A stretch of 64,000 bases of DNA from Lonicera japonica (lineage: Eukaryota; Streptophyta; Magnoliopsida; Dipsacales; Caprifoliaceae), in the NCBI GenBank assembly GCA_021464415.1, contig CM038469.1, positions 18,309,901 through 18,373,900 of the forward strand. The letters run 5' to 3'. Below are positions 53,108 through 64,000 of the stretch, piece by piece. The position numbers and the translations under genes are program-made. Under the pieces are notes generated by a model. That model was not told the DNA's origin, did no database searches, and worked only from the letters and a program-made list of their open reading frames with translations. Each line of letters begins with the position of its first letter. Positions within the stretch are counted from its first letter, which is position 1.

Positions 53108-56100
53108 ATGGATCCCGCACAGCCGGATCGACTCGAGGGTGACCAGGAGGAGGTCACTTTTACCGACGCTCAGGGCGTTCTTCGTTCCAGTCCTCATCAT
53201 GACGATTGGGAGGACCTTGATTGGTATGGCGAGGACGGGGTGGACCGCGGTCGGGCGGTGGTCTACCGAGACGTTACCCGAGCTGCTCCAGTTTCGGATG
53301 TTCCGTGGCTCTTGATGGAGCCTGTTTCTCACGAGATCCGTCGACGGTCTCTGGTATGTTTTCTTTTCGTTTTTTTTTTCTGTTCTGTTATTTCTGTCGT
53401 TTCCTGTATGTATTTTAAACAATGTTAGTATGCATGTCTGCCTATAAATAACGTCCGATTTAGTGAACTCATACTTTTACCTGTGATACCTCTTAGGCTT
53501 TTAGAAAACTACATAATGTACCCTTATAGCCCTATATCTCTCATAATTACACCAAAGTACCCTCAGGTTTTGGAAAATTACATAATTTAACCCTATAGCC
53601 CTATATCTCTTATAATTACACAAAAGTACCCTCAGGTTTTGGAAAATTACATAATTTACCCCAATAGCCCTATATCTCTCATAATTACACCAAAGTACCC
53701 TCAGGTTTGGAAAATTACATAACTTACTCCTATAACCTTTATATCTCTCATAATTACACCAAAGTACCCTCAGGTTTGGAAAATTACACAATTTTACCCC
53801 TATAGCCCTATATCTCTCATAATTACACCAAAGTACCCTCAGGTTTTAGAAAATTACATAATTTACCCCTATAGTCCTATATCTCTCATAATTACACCAA
53901 AGTACCCTCAGGTTTTGGAAAATTACATATTTTACCCCTATAGCCCTATATCTCTCATAATTACACCAAAGTACCCTCAAATTTTGGAAAATTACATAAT
54001 TTACCCCTATAGCCCTATATCTCTCATAATTACACCAAAGTACCCTCAGGTTTTGGAAAATTACATAATTTACCCCTATAACCCTATATCTCTCATAATT
54101 ACACAAAAGTACCCTCAGGTTTAGAAAATTACATAATTTATCCCTATAGCCTTATATCTCTCATAATTACACCAAAGTACCCTCAGGTTTTAGAAAAATT
54201 ACATAATTTACCCCTATAGCCCTATATCTCTCATAATTACACCAAAGTACCCTCAAGTTTGGAAAATTACGTAATTTACCCCTATAGCCCTATATCTCTC
54301 ATAATTACACCAAAGTACCATCAGGTTTGGAAAATTACATAATTTTACCCCTATAACTTTATATCTCTTATAATTACACCAAAGTACCCTCAGGTTTGGA
54401 AAATTACATAATTTTACCCCTATAACCTTATATCTCTCATAATTACACCAAAGTACCCTCATAATCCTGTACTCATTTTTTTGTTTGCAGTGGGTTGGCC
54501 GTGGTTAGGGTTCTCCCAACACCATTTCTTTAGAGTGACGACAGGCACCGGCCCCTGTCCAAGAGTTGCTCCTTGCGACTCTTTTCGGTTCTTTCTTCGA
54601 TGCCCTCCCGGAGCGGGTATCTAGGGCGGCTGTGTTGGTGTCAGCTCTGGCCTGTCACTGGTGGGACACCACTCATACCTTCCACTGGAGTTGAGGGGAG
54701 ATGACGATGACCCCGTTAGACCTGTTTGCCTTAACCGGGATTCCTTTAGGGGTGTCCCTATCCAGATTGATGTCCCCTTGCGTCTGACAGCAGAGGGTAT
54801 AGTTGGTGCACTAGGATGGTTTTCGGAGCGACAGAGTTCTGGTGATACGATTTCTCGGGCTGTTTTGGTCACGCGCCTGGCGACAGAGAGAGCCAGATTG
54901 ATTGCTTCAGGGGCGCCGATGACCCGCCAGGAGGCGCGTCAGTATGCCTGCGTCCTCCTCTTATTGACTCTCCATGATTTGTTCGAGGCCCGTGGGGGGG
55001 ACCCGGCCCATCTCTGGTGGTTGTCCTATCTCCGGGATTTCAGTATTATGTTCGACTATGACTGGGGTGGTTTTATTCTTGCCGTCCTCTATGATGCTAT
55101 GGACCAGGTTTTTCGCCACTTAGCCCTGAACCTCAAGGGCTTCTCTTTGCTGTGGGAGGTATATACTTCTGTTCCCTTATCTGTGCTTTTGGTCTTTTTA
55201 TCTGCTGATTGTTGCTAATGTTTTTTATGTCTCCTTTTCCAGAGTTGGTTCGTGGCTTCTACCCGTCTGGGTCGCGCCCAGGTGGATCTCCTCGTTGAGA
55301 ACGAGGATCAGTTTCCCCTTCTCCGTCGATTCGTCGTGGGGAACTACAGGGCTCCCTATGTATACCGGACTCGGGAGACCGGAGTTGCTGCTGTCCATAA
55401 CTTTTTTTTAAGTTGAGTGGGCCCCTTGGGGTGATCTGGTCCTCTATTTCGGGTATGGCCGTGCTTTGACCGCCTCGAGGACCAGGCGGCTTATCAGGGA
55501 TGAGTACGGCCTTCACTTCTATTTGGGCGAGAGAGTTATCCGCCAGCATACCCCAGCCCAATGGCCTAGAGTTCCTTTGTTTTCGTCAATTCTGATGAGG
55601 CGGACGGGTGAGATTGACCCGGTGATGGTGCAGGCGTTGATCGACGGGCTAGGTTTTCAGACATTCACCGAGGAGGGAGATTATGCTGTCTTCGCTGCCC
55701 GTTATTTGATGAGGGAGCCGAACGGGACCCGAGGACGAGTCTTCTATGAGAGATACCGGGCGTTCGGGGGTGATCCCAACTATATACGAGGACAGACTCA
55801 TTTGTCCCGAGTGATTCCCGGTCAGCTGCCGCCTGTCCCTGATCAGAGGGACAACATTTTGGATTCTGACGATGATGACCCTGAGGGAGAGAGGGATGTC
55901 CCTGCTGGTGCTGAGGGAGGCGATGATAGGCCTGAGGGTGGTAATGATAGACCCGAGGGCGGTGAGGGAGGTGGAGCAGCGGCTGTTCCAGAGCAGCCTC
56001 CTCAGACGACGCCTAGAGAGGAGCAGCCTGCCGAGGGTTTTGAGTTCCCTACTGGTCCATCGGTATCTCCGAGGGTAGTTTTTGATGCTGCGGAGGCCGC

Positions 56101-57006
56101 TAAGGGAGGGGCGGCAGATTTTTCGGAGCGATCCTGGGAGCCTGCGGACTTCGGGGTCGACTATGAGCAGTTTGGGCAAACCCCTCCTGCTGCTGTGACC
56201 ACTCCTTCTAGCGGGGTCCTGCCTCTGAGAGCGACGGCCGTTGTGGATCCTCCGGGCGTCTGTACTTACGCTACACTGACTCTGCTTCCATCGGCTGCTA
56301 TGGGCCCTCCGGCCCGATCTCCAAATTTTGGGGGTTCTTCTTCCCGGCCTCCCTTGTTCCCGATCCATGAGGAGGGTGGGTCCACTTCTGCTGCTGTACC
56401 GGCGAGTTCGTTTGTTCATCCGATAGACCTGCCGCCACTTCCTCGGGATATCTCTTATATTGGCGTCCGGTCTACGTCGATATACGATGCCTGAGTATCC
56501 TCTTCCTGAGGATACATTCGATTACTTGGGTGGTCGTTCTGATGATGAGGTGTAGGTTTTATCTTCCCTTAATATCCCTTCATATCCATGTTCATTTATC
56601 TTTACTGTGCTGATTCTTTCCTTTCTCTTTTTGCAGCGAGTGAGCGTGCGTGTGGCGGATCTGAGGGCTTGGCACTCCCAGTATCTATATAGCTGGAACC
56701 TGCTTCAGTACGTTGGTCGAGACCCTACGATTTATATGCGTGACTACCAGAAGGGCGATCGATGTTTCCCTGCGGGCGGATGACCCTTTGTCTTCCTCTC
56801 GTGCTAGGACGGAGTCTCGGCGGAGTACCAGTCGGACCTCTAGGCGATCCCGGTCTTCGGTGATTCGCCCTACGGCGCCGGTCCAGTCGACGGGGCCTTC
56901 TCAGGCAGCAGTTCCTTCTCATTCGGATGTCCCAGCTGTAGATCCTACGCCGAAGGAGGGTTCTGGCGATAGTGGTAGCGTGTCGAAGCGTGCTAGGATA
57001 GATTAG
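53108..57006 (+). pseudogene. Antisense gene 1 of the Tat element: plant mobile domain protein, spliced, broken
   Basis: Exon 1 (53108-53353) starts MDPAQPDRLEGDQEEVTFTD and ends at a GT donor. The intron (53354-54490) is filled by a minisatellite and ends TTTGCAG. The next exon reads FFDALPERVSRAAVLVSALA, then GEMTMTPLDLFALTGI, the entry of the plant mobile domain found in transposon-borne genes, with a TGA-like break and a frameshift before IQIDVPLRLTAEGIVGALGW (54661-55158 frame). A short intron (55159-55242, GTATAT..TTCCAG) leads to FVASTRLGRAQVDLL, then another frameshift into 55466-56494 with an acidic, G/E-rich and proline-rich tail. A last exon after 56636 ends with an S/R-rich stretch and SGSVSKRARID. 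Tat elements such as Grande and Retand are known to carry antisense ORFs. Confidence 0.6.
53505..54470. repeat. 69-bp minisatellite, about 14 copies, in the antisense intron
   Basis: Unit: TTTTGGAAAATTACATAATT, then TACCCCTATAGCCCTATATC, then TCTCATAATTACACCAAAGT, then ACCCTCAGG. Copies are 68-69 bp and differ by few bases. The array sits between a GTATGT donor and a TTTGCAG acceptor, so it would be spliced out of the antisense transcript. ORFs on both strands here come from the repeat. Confidence 0.92.
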
Positions 57007-57324
57007 TTTTCTTTTTCCTGCATTTAGTTAGTTTAGACAGATATGTACTTGTTTAGACAAAAATCTAGTTTTAAAAACTGTTCTTTTATTGGATTTATGA
57101 AAAATCTTTATTTGTGTCTGATGATGTATTTCTTCCTTATCTGCGATGAAAAGATAATAATTTACGTGAATCGATCATTTAGGAGTTATACCTTTGTGAT
57201 GTGGCAGTACTTAGGGTTCCTGCAAAAGAACAGAGTGAGCACAAAATGCATTAAGAAGTGATTCTTTTAGCAAGAATGACTCCTATGTGTAAGAAAAGCA
57301 AAAATAGGGTGACACCAAAGGGGG

Positions 57325-57405
57325 ATTGTCGCGCGACAATCCCTCCTGGACATGGGTTTGTCACGCGACAAATAGGCACAGGACCCCTTTTTTTTGCTAT
57401 AAATA
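57325..57405 (+). promoter_or_regulatory. Promoter of antisense gene 2: two palindromes and TATA box
   Basis: A perfect 16-bp palindrome ATTGTCGCGCGACAAT (57325-57340) and a variant TTGTCACGCGACAA (57358-57371) precede TATAAATA (57398-57405). An ATG follows at 57445. Same motif as in the LTR and in antisense gene 1. Confidence 0.7.
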
Positions 57406-57444
57406 CACCCATCTTCCTTCCTTCATCCCCACACCTTTTCCAAA

Positions 57445-58756
57445 ATGTCTTCTTATCGCACAAACTCTGATTTTTCTTACGTTAATGCTCGAGATGCTCT
57501 AATATCTTCTGAAAATGGCTTGAATTTTGGTGCTTTTAGCCCTTTAGCGGGCTGGTGCCATCGTCTGTAGATTTTTCCTTTTTGCTAGGTGCTTTGTATT
57601 TTTGGAGCCCTGCAGATCATCTTTTTCGTTTTGGGCTAGATGAGCTCTGCCCGACTTATGAAGAGTTCTCCTGGCTATTGCGTTCTGATGTTCGTCTTCT
57701 GATGGCTGTTTCCATAGAAGAAATCGGTCCTCGAGATATGCTGATTGCTCTGTTGGCTATTCTCCAAGCGGCCTGTGATGGTTTTATTGTCGACGGGCTT
57801 CTTGACCTCCATAAAATGGTGAGATTTTTTCATCATTACGAAGAGAGAGCTTCTTATAGTGTGGAGCGTACTGCGGCGGCCTTGATCTGTCTTGTTTCTG
57901 ATATGTTACTGGTGACGGGCTCTTCCCGTGTTGATCCGACTATTCTGAGTCTGATTTACCATGCTAGGAATGGGGAGTCCATAGTGCCTATCGTTCTTGC
58001 AGAGACTTTGAACGGCCTAGATGATCTCTAAAGGGGAGCCTCACCCTTTTTCAAGGGAAGCCCTCGTTTGCTGTACATGTGGTTGTTGGAGCGTTTCCGA
58101 TCGGTAGGTTTCAACGGGGTGCGACTTGACAACCCGACACAGTTTTTTCGTCGTCCTCTCTTTGGTGCTTTGACCATGTCTTCCTCTGATTGGACGGTGT
58201 GATTTTCGGAGAACTTTCGGGCCATCCGGTGGAACATTCCTTGGTGGAAGCTGAGGGCGATGGTGCTTAGTACAAGGGGTCAGAACTATGTTCGGCTCCA
58301 CGGACTCTGGTTTACCTCTTTTTATCTCCCAGGACGTCTTTTTCGGCAGTTCAACTTTCCTCAGGACATTCCCCTTGGTCTGAACAACTTCTCCTCTGAG
58401 TCTAAATTTGTGACCTCGTATGTTTCTTTATCGGTAGAGAGGATGTGGCGTGCTCGACTGACTCGTCAGTTCAACTATGCCCGTTTCGGTATTACCAGGC
58501 CCCTCTGGGCTGATATCATCTGTTCTCGTTGGGGGTCTTTGGAAGGGGAGCTAATTGATGATCCCTTCCAAATGGAGTGCTCCGATTCATGGATTCCGAG
58601 CCTACAGAGAAGAGTATTGTCCTTGTGTACCCGATCCTTGATGAGGCTCGAATTGTCTTGGCTACTGAGGACCCTGCTTGGCCAACCCCTAGGGATTAGG
58701 TTTTTCTGTATGCTGTATCTCCTTTGTAACTTTCGGTGTTCTGAACCACTTTAATA
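57445..58756 (+). pseudogene. Antisense gene 2 of the Tat element: plant mobile domain-like protein, broken
   Basis: The ATG at 57445 opens MSSYRTNSDFSYVNARDALI and reaches a stop after AGWCHRL; the frame is shifted and continues from 57555 with DFSFLLGALYFWSPADHLFR followed by FGLDELCPTYEEFSWLL, the signature of plant-mobile-domain/DUF7745-type proteins. Stops at 58029-58031 and near 58200 (TGA after SSDWTV) interrupt one frame that otherwise runs on to 58754 with RLHGLWFTSFYLPGRLFRQF. So one frameshift and two stops. The 3' end lies about 160 bp from the convergent end of pol. Confidence 0.6.
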
Positions 58757-58919
58757 ATATATGAAGGACTGTTCTATGGGAAATAAATTTCTTTACAAAG
58801 TTTAAACCGGGCCTGAAGTCACTTCTCAGGTTGCCTACGTTCCCCTTTTTGATTTTACAAAGAACAAAAGTTTGAGTTGGGGCTCATGTTTACGTAGTTC
58901 TTATCTATTCACGTTACAT

Positions 58920-59657
58920 CTATTGATAATACTTCTTCAGACGATCTATGTTGACAGGTGAATGCAGTAACTGTCCGTCTAAGTCAGTGAGTATAGCGGC
59001 ACCCCCTGTATCGATCTTTTTGACGATGTACGGCCCTGTCCACTTCTGTCCAAACTTTCCCTTTGGGTCCCTGGCTGGCTCTCGAATTTCTTTCAATACG
59101 ATGTCTTTCTTATTGATACCCCGAGTCTTCACTTTCTGGTTAAATGCTCGAGCAATTCTCTTCTAATACCCTTGGTGGTGGTACACTGCTTTCAATCTTT
59201 TTTCATCAAGTAGGGCCAGCTCGTTATAACGTGCCTGGACCCAATCCAGTTCATTGACTTGATTCTCTAGCATTACTCTGAGAGAGGGGACCTCTAACTC
59301 AACAGGGAGGACTGCTTCCATCCCGTATGTAAGAGAAAATGGGGTTGCCCAGGTGGAGACCCTCTCTGTGGTGTAGTATCCCCACAATGCGTATGGTAAT
59401 TTCTCTGGCCAGTTCCGGCAGGTGTCGGTCATCTTGCTTAGGATATTCTTTAGATTCTTGTTGGCGGCTTCAACTGCCCCATTGATTTGTGGTCTATACG
59501 GCGAAGATCTGTGTCGGGTAATACCGTATTCCTCCATGACGGAATTAGCCTCTCCTTCGAAGTGAGTGCCGTTGTCCGAGATGATCTCGTGTGGGACCCC
59601 ATACCGACAGATGATATTCCGTCTGATGAATCGGGCAACCTTTCTGGCGTCAAGGGT
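58920..59657 (-). pseudogene. Tat pol: integrase C-terminal half
   Basis: After the in-frame stop at 59658 the frame continues: KVARFIRRNIICRYGVPHEI, ISDNGTHFEGEANSVMEEYG (second catalytic Asp in SDNG), HRSSPYRPQINGAVEAANKN (third catalytic Glu in GAVEAANK), then YALWGYYTTER and TPFSLTYGMEAVLPVELEVP. A TAG at 59163-59165 breaks it, followed in the same frame by the C-terminal domain (KFGQKWTGPYIVKKI) to the final stop at 58920, LKKYYQ. Confidence 0.85.
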
Positions 59658-60953
59658 TTAGAAAGACTCGGCTTCTACCCATTTGGTGAAGTAGTCGATG
59701 GCCACTAGTATGAATTCATGGCCGTTACTGGCTTTGGGCGAAATCTTCCCAATAATGTCGATTCCCCAGGTTGTAAAAGGCCAGGGAGCAGTCATGTTGT
59801 ACAATTCTTTCGGGGGGAGCTTCTGGGATTTGGCATAGATTTGGCACTTGTGGCAACGACACACGTGGTTAACGCAGTCGTTCTGCAGGGTAGACCAGTA
59901 ATATCCTTGCCTAATGATTTTACGAGCGAGTGTATGACCGCTCATATGAGGTCCACAATCACCCCCATGTATCTGATCCATCACTTTGACGGACTCTTCT
60001 TTAGTGAGACATTGGAGATGGGCTCCGTCGTAATTTCTCTTGTATAGCCTCCCAGCGCAAAGTATGAATCTTGATGCTAATCTCTTGAGCGTAACCCGGG
60101 TTCTCTTGTCTGCTTGCTCGGGATACCGACGGTTTTCTAGCAGGTTCCAGATGTCGTAAAACCAGGCGGTTAAGTTCCTGTTTTCTTCATTCTCTACCTC
60201 AAGGGTCATACAGTGTGCTGGTCCCGATTTTCTTTGTATTGTAAGAGTTATTTCTTCCATCCCCTCCGGGATATCGATCATAGATGCCAGGGTTGCTAAT
60301 GCGTCAGCAAAACTATTTTGTGACCTGGGTATATAGTAGAACTCCGAATGCTCAAATCTTCCGGCGACATCCTCCAGCCGGGCAAGGTAGGGAACTAACT
60401 TTTCATCTCTGATCTTCCATTCCTTTAGAATTTGGTGGACCACTAATGCCGAATCTCCGTACACTTGTATTCTCTTTATACCCCTTTGGAGTGCGATCTC
60501 TAACCCGATTATACAGGTTTCATACTCGGCCATGTTGTTGGTGCAGAAGAAGTCTAATCGATACGATACCGGGGAGTGAGTTTGGTCTGGAGAGACTAAC
60601 AGGATGCCTATCCTGTTTTTGTTTTGGTTGGCGGCCCCGTCAAAGTACAGTTTCCAGTCTTCATCGATCTCGACATTCATGATAGTTTCGTCCAGGAATT
60701 CAGCTTCTTCTAGCATGTCTCCCAATATCGGATTGTGGGCCAGGTAATCAGCTATGATCTTACCTTTGACTGCCTTCTGGGTCATGTAGGTGATGTCAAA
60801 TTCGGAGAGTAGGAATAACCATTTTGCCATGCGGTTCGAGAGTGCCAGTTTTTCGAAGAGATATTTCAACAGATCAATTCGTGATGCCAAGATGACCGAA
60901 AAAGCCAGCATGTAATCTGTAATTTCTGTGTTACCCAGACGAGGGCGGCGCAT
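59658..60953 (-). pseudogene. Tat pol: RNase H end, second (archaeal-type) RNase H, integrase N-terminal half
   Basis: Opens with the end of the RT-linked RNase H (KWLFLLSEFDITYMTQKAVK, IIADYLAHNP). Next comes a second RNase H: LYFDGAANQNKNRIGILLVS, NNMAEYETCIIGLEIAL, VYGDSALVVHQI, then FADALATLAS, with D/E/D residues in place. Two RNase H domains mark the Tat lineage. The integrase zinc finger (IHGGDCGPHMSG and CRCHKC) and the first catalytic Asp (WGIDIIGKIS) follow, ending at TAA where AESFK would be expected. Confidence 0.87.
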
Positions 60954-61943
60954 GATTTCTGCAATAGTGTGTAGTTTATCTCAAATGGGGGCAGTTTCTT
61001 GCTGATGTAATAGATGGCCTGTTCTTTCCGTGTATCGGTCAGATGTTAGGCTAGCATGGCTCCTGCAGCCGAATTAATGATGGTCAGGTATAGAATTAGT
61101 GGCAGTCCAGTCTGTGGCGGGGCTAATACTGGGGGTTTGGATAGGTAGTCTTTTATTCTATCAAAAGCTTCCTGGCACTGACCGTCCCATTCTCCTAATG
61201 AAGACTTCCTCAGGAGTTTGAAGATGGGTTCGCAAGTTTGAGTAAGCTGAGAGATGAACCTGCTGATATACTGCAAATTACCCAAAAATCCCCGGACTTT
61301 TTTTTCGGTACGAGGCTCGGGCATGTCTCAGATAGCTCGAACTTTGGCAGGGTCTACCTCGATTCCCTTTTTACTTGACGACATAGCCTAGGAGCTTTCC
61401 TTTGGTCACCCCGAACACACATTTTTGCGGATTAAGTCTCATCTGGTACTGGCGGAGGCGGTCAAAAAAGGCTTGTAAGGCTGGTACATGGCCTTCTCTT
61501 TCTTTCGACTTGATTATCATGTCATCCACATACACTTCTACTTCTTTGTGAATCATGTCGTGGAAGATAGCGGTTGCTGCCCTCTGATATGTTGCTCCGG
61601 CATTCTTCAGCCCGAATGGCATAACGGTGTAGCAGTATGTTCCCCACGGTGTGATGAATGCTGTTTTCTCTTGGTGATCCGGATGCATCTTGATCTGATT
61701 ATACCCGGCGAAACCATCTACAAATGACTTCAAGGCATGGTTGGCGGTATTATCCACTATCAAATCAATGTTGGGTAATGAGAAATCGTCTTTCGGGCAA
61801 GCTTTACTGAGATCTCGGTAATCTACGCACATACGGACTTTCCCATTTGCCTTTGGAACGAGCACAATGTTGGCTAACCATGAAGGGTACTCGATTACCC
61901 GCAAGAACCCCACACTCAGTTGTTTCATCACATCTTCTTTCAC
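60954..61943 (-). pseudogene. Tat pol: reverse transcriptase and RT-linked RNase H
   Basis: 61943-61371 carries the RT palm: WLANIVLVPKANGKVRMCVD, YRDLSKACPKDDFSLPNIDL, TYCYTVMPFGLKNAGATYQR and the YVDDMIIKS catalytic box. A stop and frameshift follow after LGYVVK, then 61324-61046 (MPEPRTEKKVRGFLGNLQYI, SRFISQLTQTCEPIFKLL) and a further stop after GAMLA before TDTRKEQAIYYISKKLPPFE. All conserved motifs are visible, but at least three lesions prevent a single product. Confidence 0.87.
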
Positions 61944-61955
61944 TTTTAGGGACCA

Positions 61956-62498
61956 TTATGGTGTAAGTTTTCTCAACTTCTGCTTGACGGGCCTAAATTC
62001 TGGCTTAGTGTGTATCTCGTGCATGACTATCTGGCTGTTCAAACCTGGTATATCTGCATAGGACCAGGCAAAAATATCCACGTACTCATTTAGAGTTTGT
62101 GTGAATTCCTCTCTTTCTGTCTCACTTAGACTTGCCCCAATACGGACCTCTTTTCTTTCCTCTCCTGTCTCGAGGTTAATCACAAGAGTGTCTCCTTCCT
62201 CACTCTGTATACGCTGCTCCTCCCGTTCAGGGTGTTCGTTTAGTCTTTTCAACTCCATATAAGCAATTACAGAATTAAAATTAACAGGATAATGCAAAAC
62301 AGAGTCTTCTTCATTGATAATAGTGTTTATAGGTACAAGTTTAAAAAGTGAATCTAGGAGTGACTCATCCCTAGCCTTACCCTCACTCTTGTCTCTCACC
62401 CTTACAATTTCACTCATTCCCCCTTTTTCTTGGTAATCCAGATCAGCGTGTATCAAGTGTACAGGGTCGTCTCTTGACTCATTATCCCCTAGAGCCAT
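61956..62498 (-). pseudogene. Tat pol: PR-RT linker and RT N-terminus
   Basis: An acidic linker is followed by FTQTLNEYVDIFAWSYADIP and FRPVKQKLRKLTP, the typical entry to Ty3/gypsy RT, ending at a stop. The next piece (EDVMKQLSVGFL) resumes within 20 bases. Confidence 0.75.
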
Positions 62499-62778
62499 GA
62501 TGTCGAAGAGATCTCCGATAATTTCTTTCTCTTCATCTTCCTTGTCTTCATTTTCTTCTCTTGGACCGATTGTTAACTTGGTGGAGAAGCTGTGTATAGT
62601 GTTTTCCTTGATATAAAGGTCCTATTCATAGAAGATTTCCTATCCTGGAAGGTTCTCTTCGTTGCTATTTCTCCAAGGCTCCTGAAAAGCCACAAAAGGG
62701 GAAGTCCTCTCCTTCTTTGACGAAAAACCCATTCAGAGAGCTAAAACTCGGATACTGATGCCCTCGACCCTTTTTCTC

Positions 62779-63835
62779 TTAGTTGTCCTCTTCGGTGCGT
62801 TGGTACCCCAACCCTTCTCTTTCATGCCTCATTACCGGTTTTAAGGCCTGAAGTAATCCTGACTGCCCCATTCCTAGACTGGCTCCAGGTAAATATTTCA
62901 TCATTCTCAGCATATTTGTGATCTTGGTGCTGAGACCGGGGATATTGTCAGGGGGTAGATACTCGATTCTCTGGGTGGTGAGAGCTTGTACTTGAGGCTC
63001 GTAAGAAAAGCCTCCCAGCTGTATACTCTGACTCCCGATACCCAATACAGGTAACTCCAGATCCGCCAAGGTCCTTTCAGGATCTCCTTGGATGGTGATT
63101 ATATTCCCTTCGAACGGTATCTTGATCTTCTGGTGTAAGGAGGAGGGGAGTGCTCCTATGTCGTGTAGCCATGCTCTTCCCAACAGGAGGTTAAAACTGG
63201 AGGGAATGTCTATGATTTGGAAGTCGGCTAGAAAGTTTCCGGGACCGACCATGAGATCTAGCTTTAGGGAACCCAGAACGGCCCTTCTAGTGTTGTCATA
63301 GGCTCTAACAGTCACAGCTGACGGAGAAAGTTCTAAGTCTAAGATACCCAGACATTTGGCGGTTTTCAAAGGGCAGACATTTATGGTTGACCCATTGTCG
63401 ATGAGGACCTGCGGCAGGATTTTCCCTCGGGTCCGGACAGTAATATGGTGGGCCAGACTGTGTTTCTTCCCTAATGGAGATAAGTCTTCATCTGAGAATG
63501 ACAGACTTTTTTGGATTGTAAGGGACCCGATCATGTTTGGTAGTTGTTCTGGTGTGGAATCTGGTGATATGACGGCCTCGTCTAGGAGTTTGATGAAGGT
63601 GGTCCTGTGAGGTTTGGAGGCAACCAAGAGGCCCCAAATGGTGATGTGTGCCTGAGTTTTCTTCAACTGTTCCAGTACTCGATCTTCTCTTATTTCCTTA
63701 GGAGGTGGTGACTTCTCGGCATCCCTTGGCGGTGGCTGGTATACCCTTCCTGAACGGGTAATTTGTTGTATCCAAAGGGATGCTGGGTCTGACCCTTCTG
63801 AGATTTCTGATGACTCTGGCTCTGCCGACCAACTG
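62779..63835 (-). pseudogene. Tat protease region
   Basis: The frame is open upstream of the first ATG (63666), through ITRSGRVYQPPPRDAEKSPP. The protease shows VLIDNGSTINVCPL (catalytic D-N-G-S near 63393) and FNLLLGRAWLHDIGALPSSL. It ends with GLGYQRTEEDN at 62779. The D-N-G-S form is common in Tat proteases. The gag part should lie further right, outside the window; 63698-63898 in another frame is likely a shadow. Confidence 0.8.
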
Positions 63836-64000
63836 AAAGTCTCGGGGGAGGTTTATGTCATACAGATTGTCTCCTTGGGGGGGCCTCGGGGCTTCCACGG
63901 CTGTTTCTTCTTGTCATGGGTCCATCCTATCCCAGATTTTCCGGGATTGGTTTTGATTGTAAGTCATTGTGAGATCCCCTGATTGGCCTTTCCTATCCCC

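Larger units (their letters stand above)
49595..64000 (-). mobile_element. Tat-lineage Ty3/gypsy retrotransposon, 3' part (continues past the right edge)
   Basis: Order on the minus strand: protease, RT, RNase H, archaeal-type RNase H, integrase, two antisense genes, tandem-repeat region, 3' LTR. The dual RNase H, TGTAGACACCCC LTR start and antisense genes all point to the Tat branch (Ogre/Grande/Retand relatives). Stops in pol make this copy non-autonomous. Confidence 0.85.

Noticed and set aside
53501..54462. Several 60-100 codon repeated proteins on both strands
   Set aside because: All are products of the 69-bp minisatellite inside an intron-like interval.
55649..56419. A 256-codon R/S-rich ORF opposite antisense gene 1
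   Set aside because: Composition mirrors the GC-rich coding strand; the plus-strand frame is the one supported by the promoter, intron borders and domain.

Overview
The window is nuclear DNA of a flowering plant, probably a eudicot. It is AT-rich, contains one spliced single-copy-type gene, and carries typical plant repeats: Ty3/gypsy LTR elements with initiator-Met-tRNA and Asp-tRNA primer sites, a 5S-bearing Cassandra TRIM, an L1-type LINE, tRNA-type SINEs, and hAT and MULE MITEs. I see no bacterial gene, no organellar gene and no CRISPR array.

Region by region. 1-3.4 kb: two facing LTR-like arms and then a hAT MITE with a perfect 8-bp target duplication. 6.9-8.3 kb: a decayed LINE that keeps only ORF1. 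9.1-10 kb: a hAT transposase stub. 10.6-18.8 kb: the only convincing host gene, metaxin (mitochondrial outer-membrane import), minus strand, six exons and 328 codons with every splice phase closing; its introns hold MITEs, SINE-like pieces and a run of 50 G. 19-49.6 kb: a nest of insertions. A block of ~30-bp repeats with degenerate Ulp1-like protease remnants is interrupted by a forward Del/Tekay-like gypsy element (G, to 47127). G is interrupted by a minus-strand element (D, 21156-39006, TSD TGAAA). D in turn contains a complete Cassandra (21583-22418, TSD TCACA) and a tangle of a non-autonomous LTR family called X here (25395-37569). G carries a second insertion, a palindromic X element (X5, 39285-42035, TSD AATTC), itself hit by a solo Cassandra LTR (39528-39910, TSD AGAAC). 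49.6 kb to the end: the 3' part of a minus-strand Tat-lineage gypsy element, with 3' LTR, tandem-repeat 3' region, two antisense plant-mobile-domain genes, and a stop-ridden pol (integrase, two RNases H, RT, protease) running off the right edge.

Most notable points. (1) X5 has U5 LTR ends at both outer termini, pointing outward, and is flanked by a 5-bp target duplication, so an inverted-LTR molecule appears to have been integrated as such. (2) In the X family the long ORF runs through the polypurine tract into the 3' LTR, so its C-terminus is LTR-encoded. (3) In the Tat element one palindrome, TGTCGCGCGACA, is repeated just upstream of the TATA boxes of three separate promoters: the LTR and both antisense genes. 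(4) X5's U3 holds five TGATGTCA boxes at an exact 28-bp period upstream of a TATA box. All calls come from reading the sequence; no database search was run.
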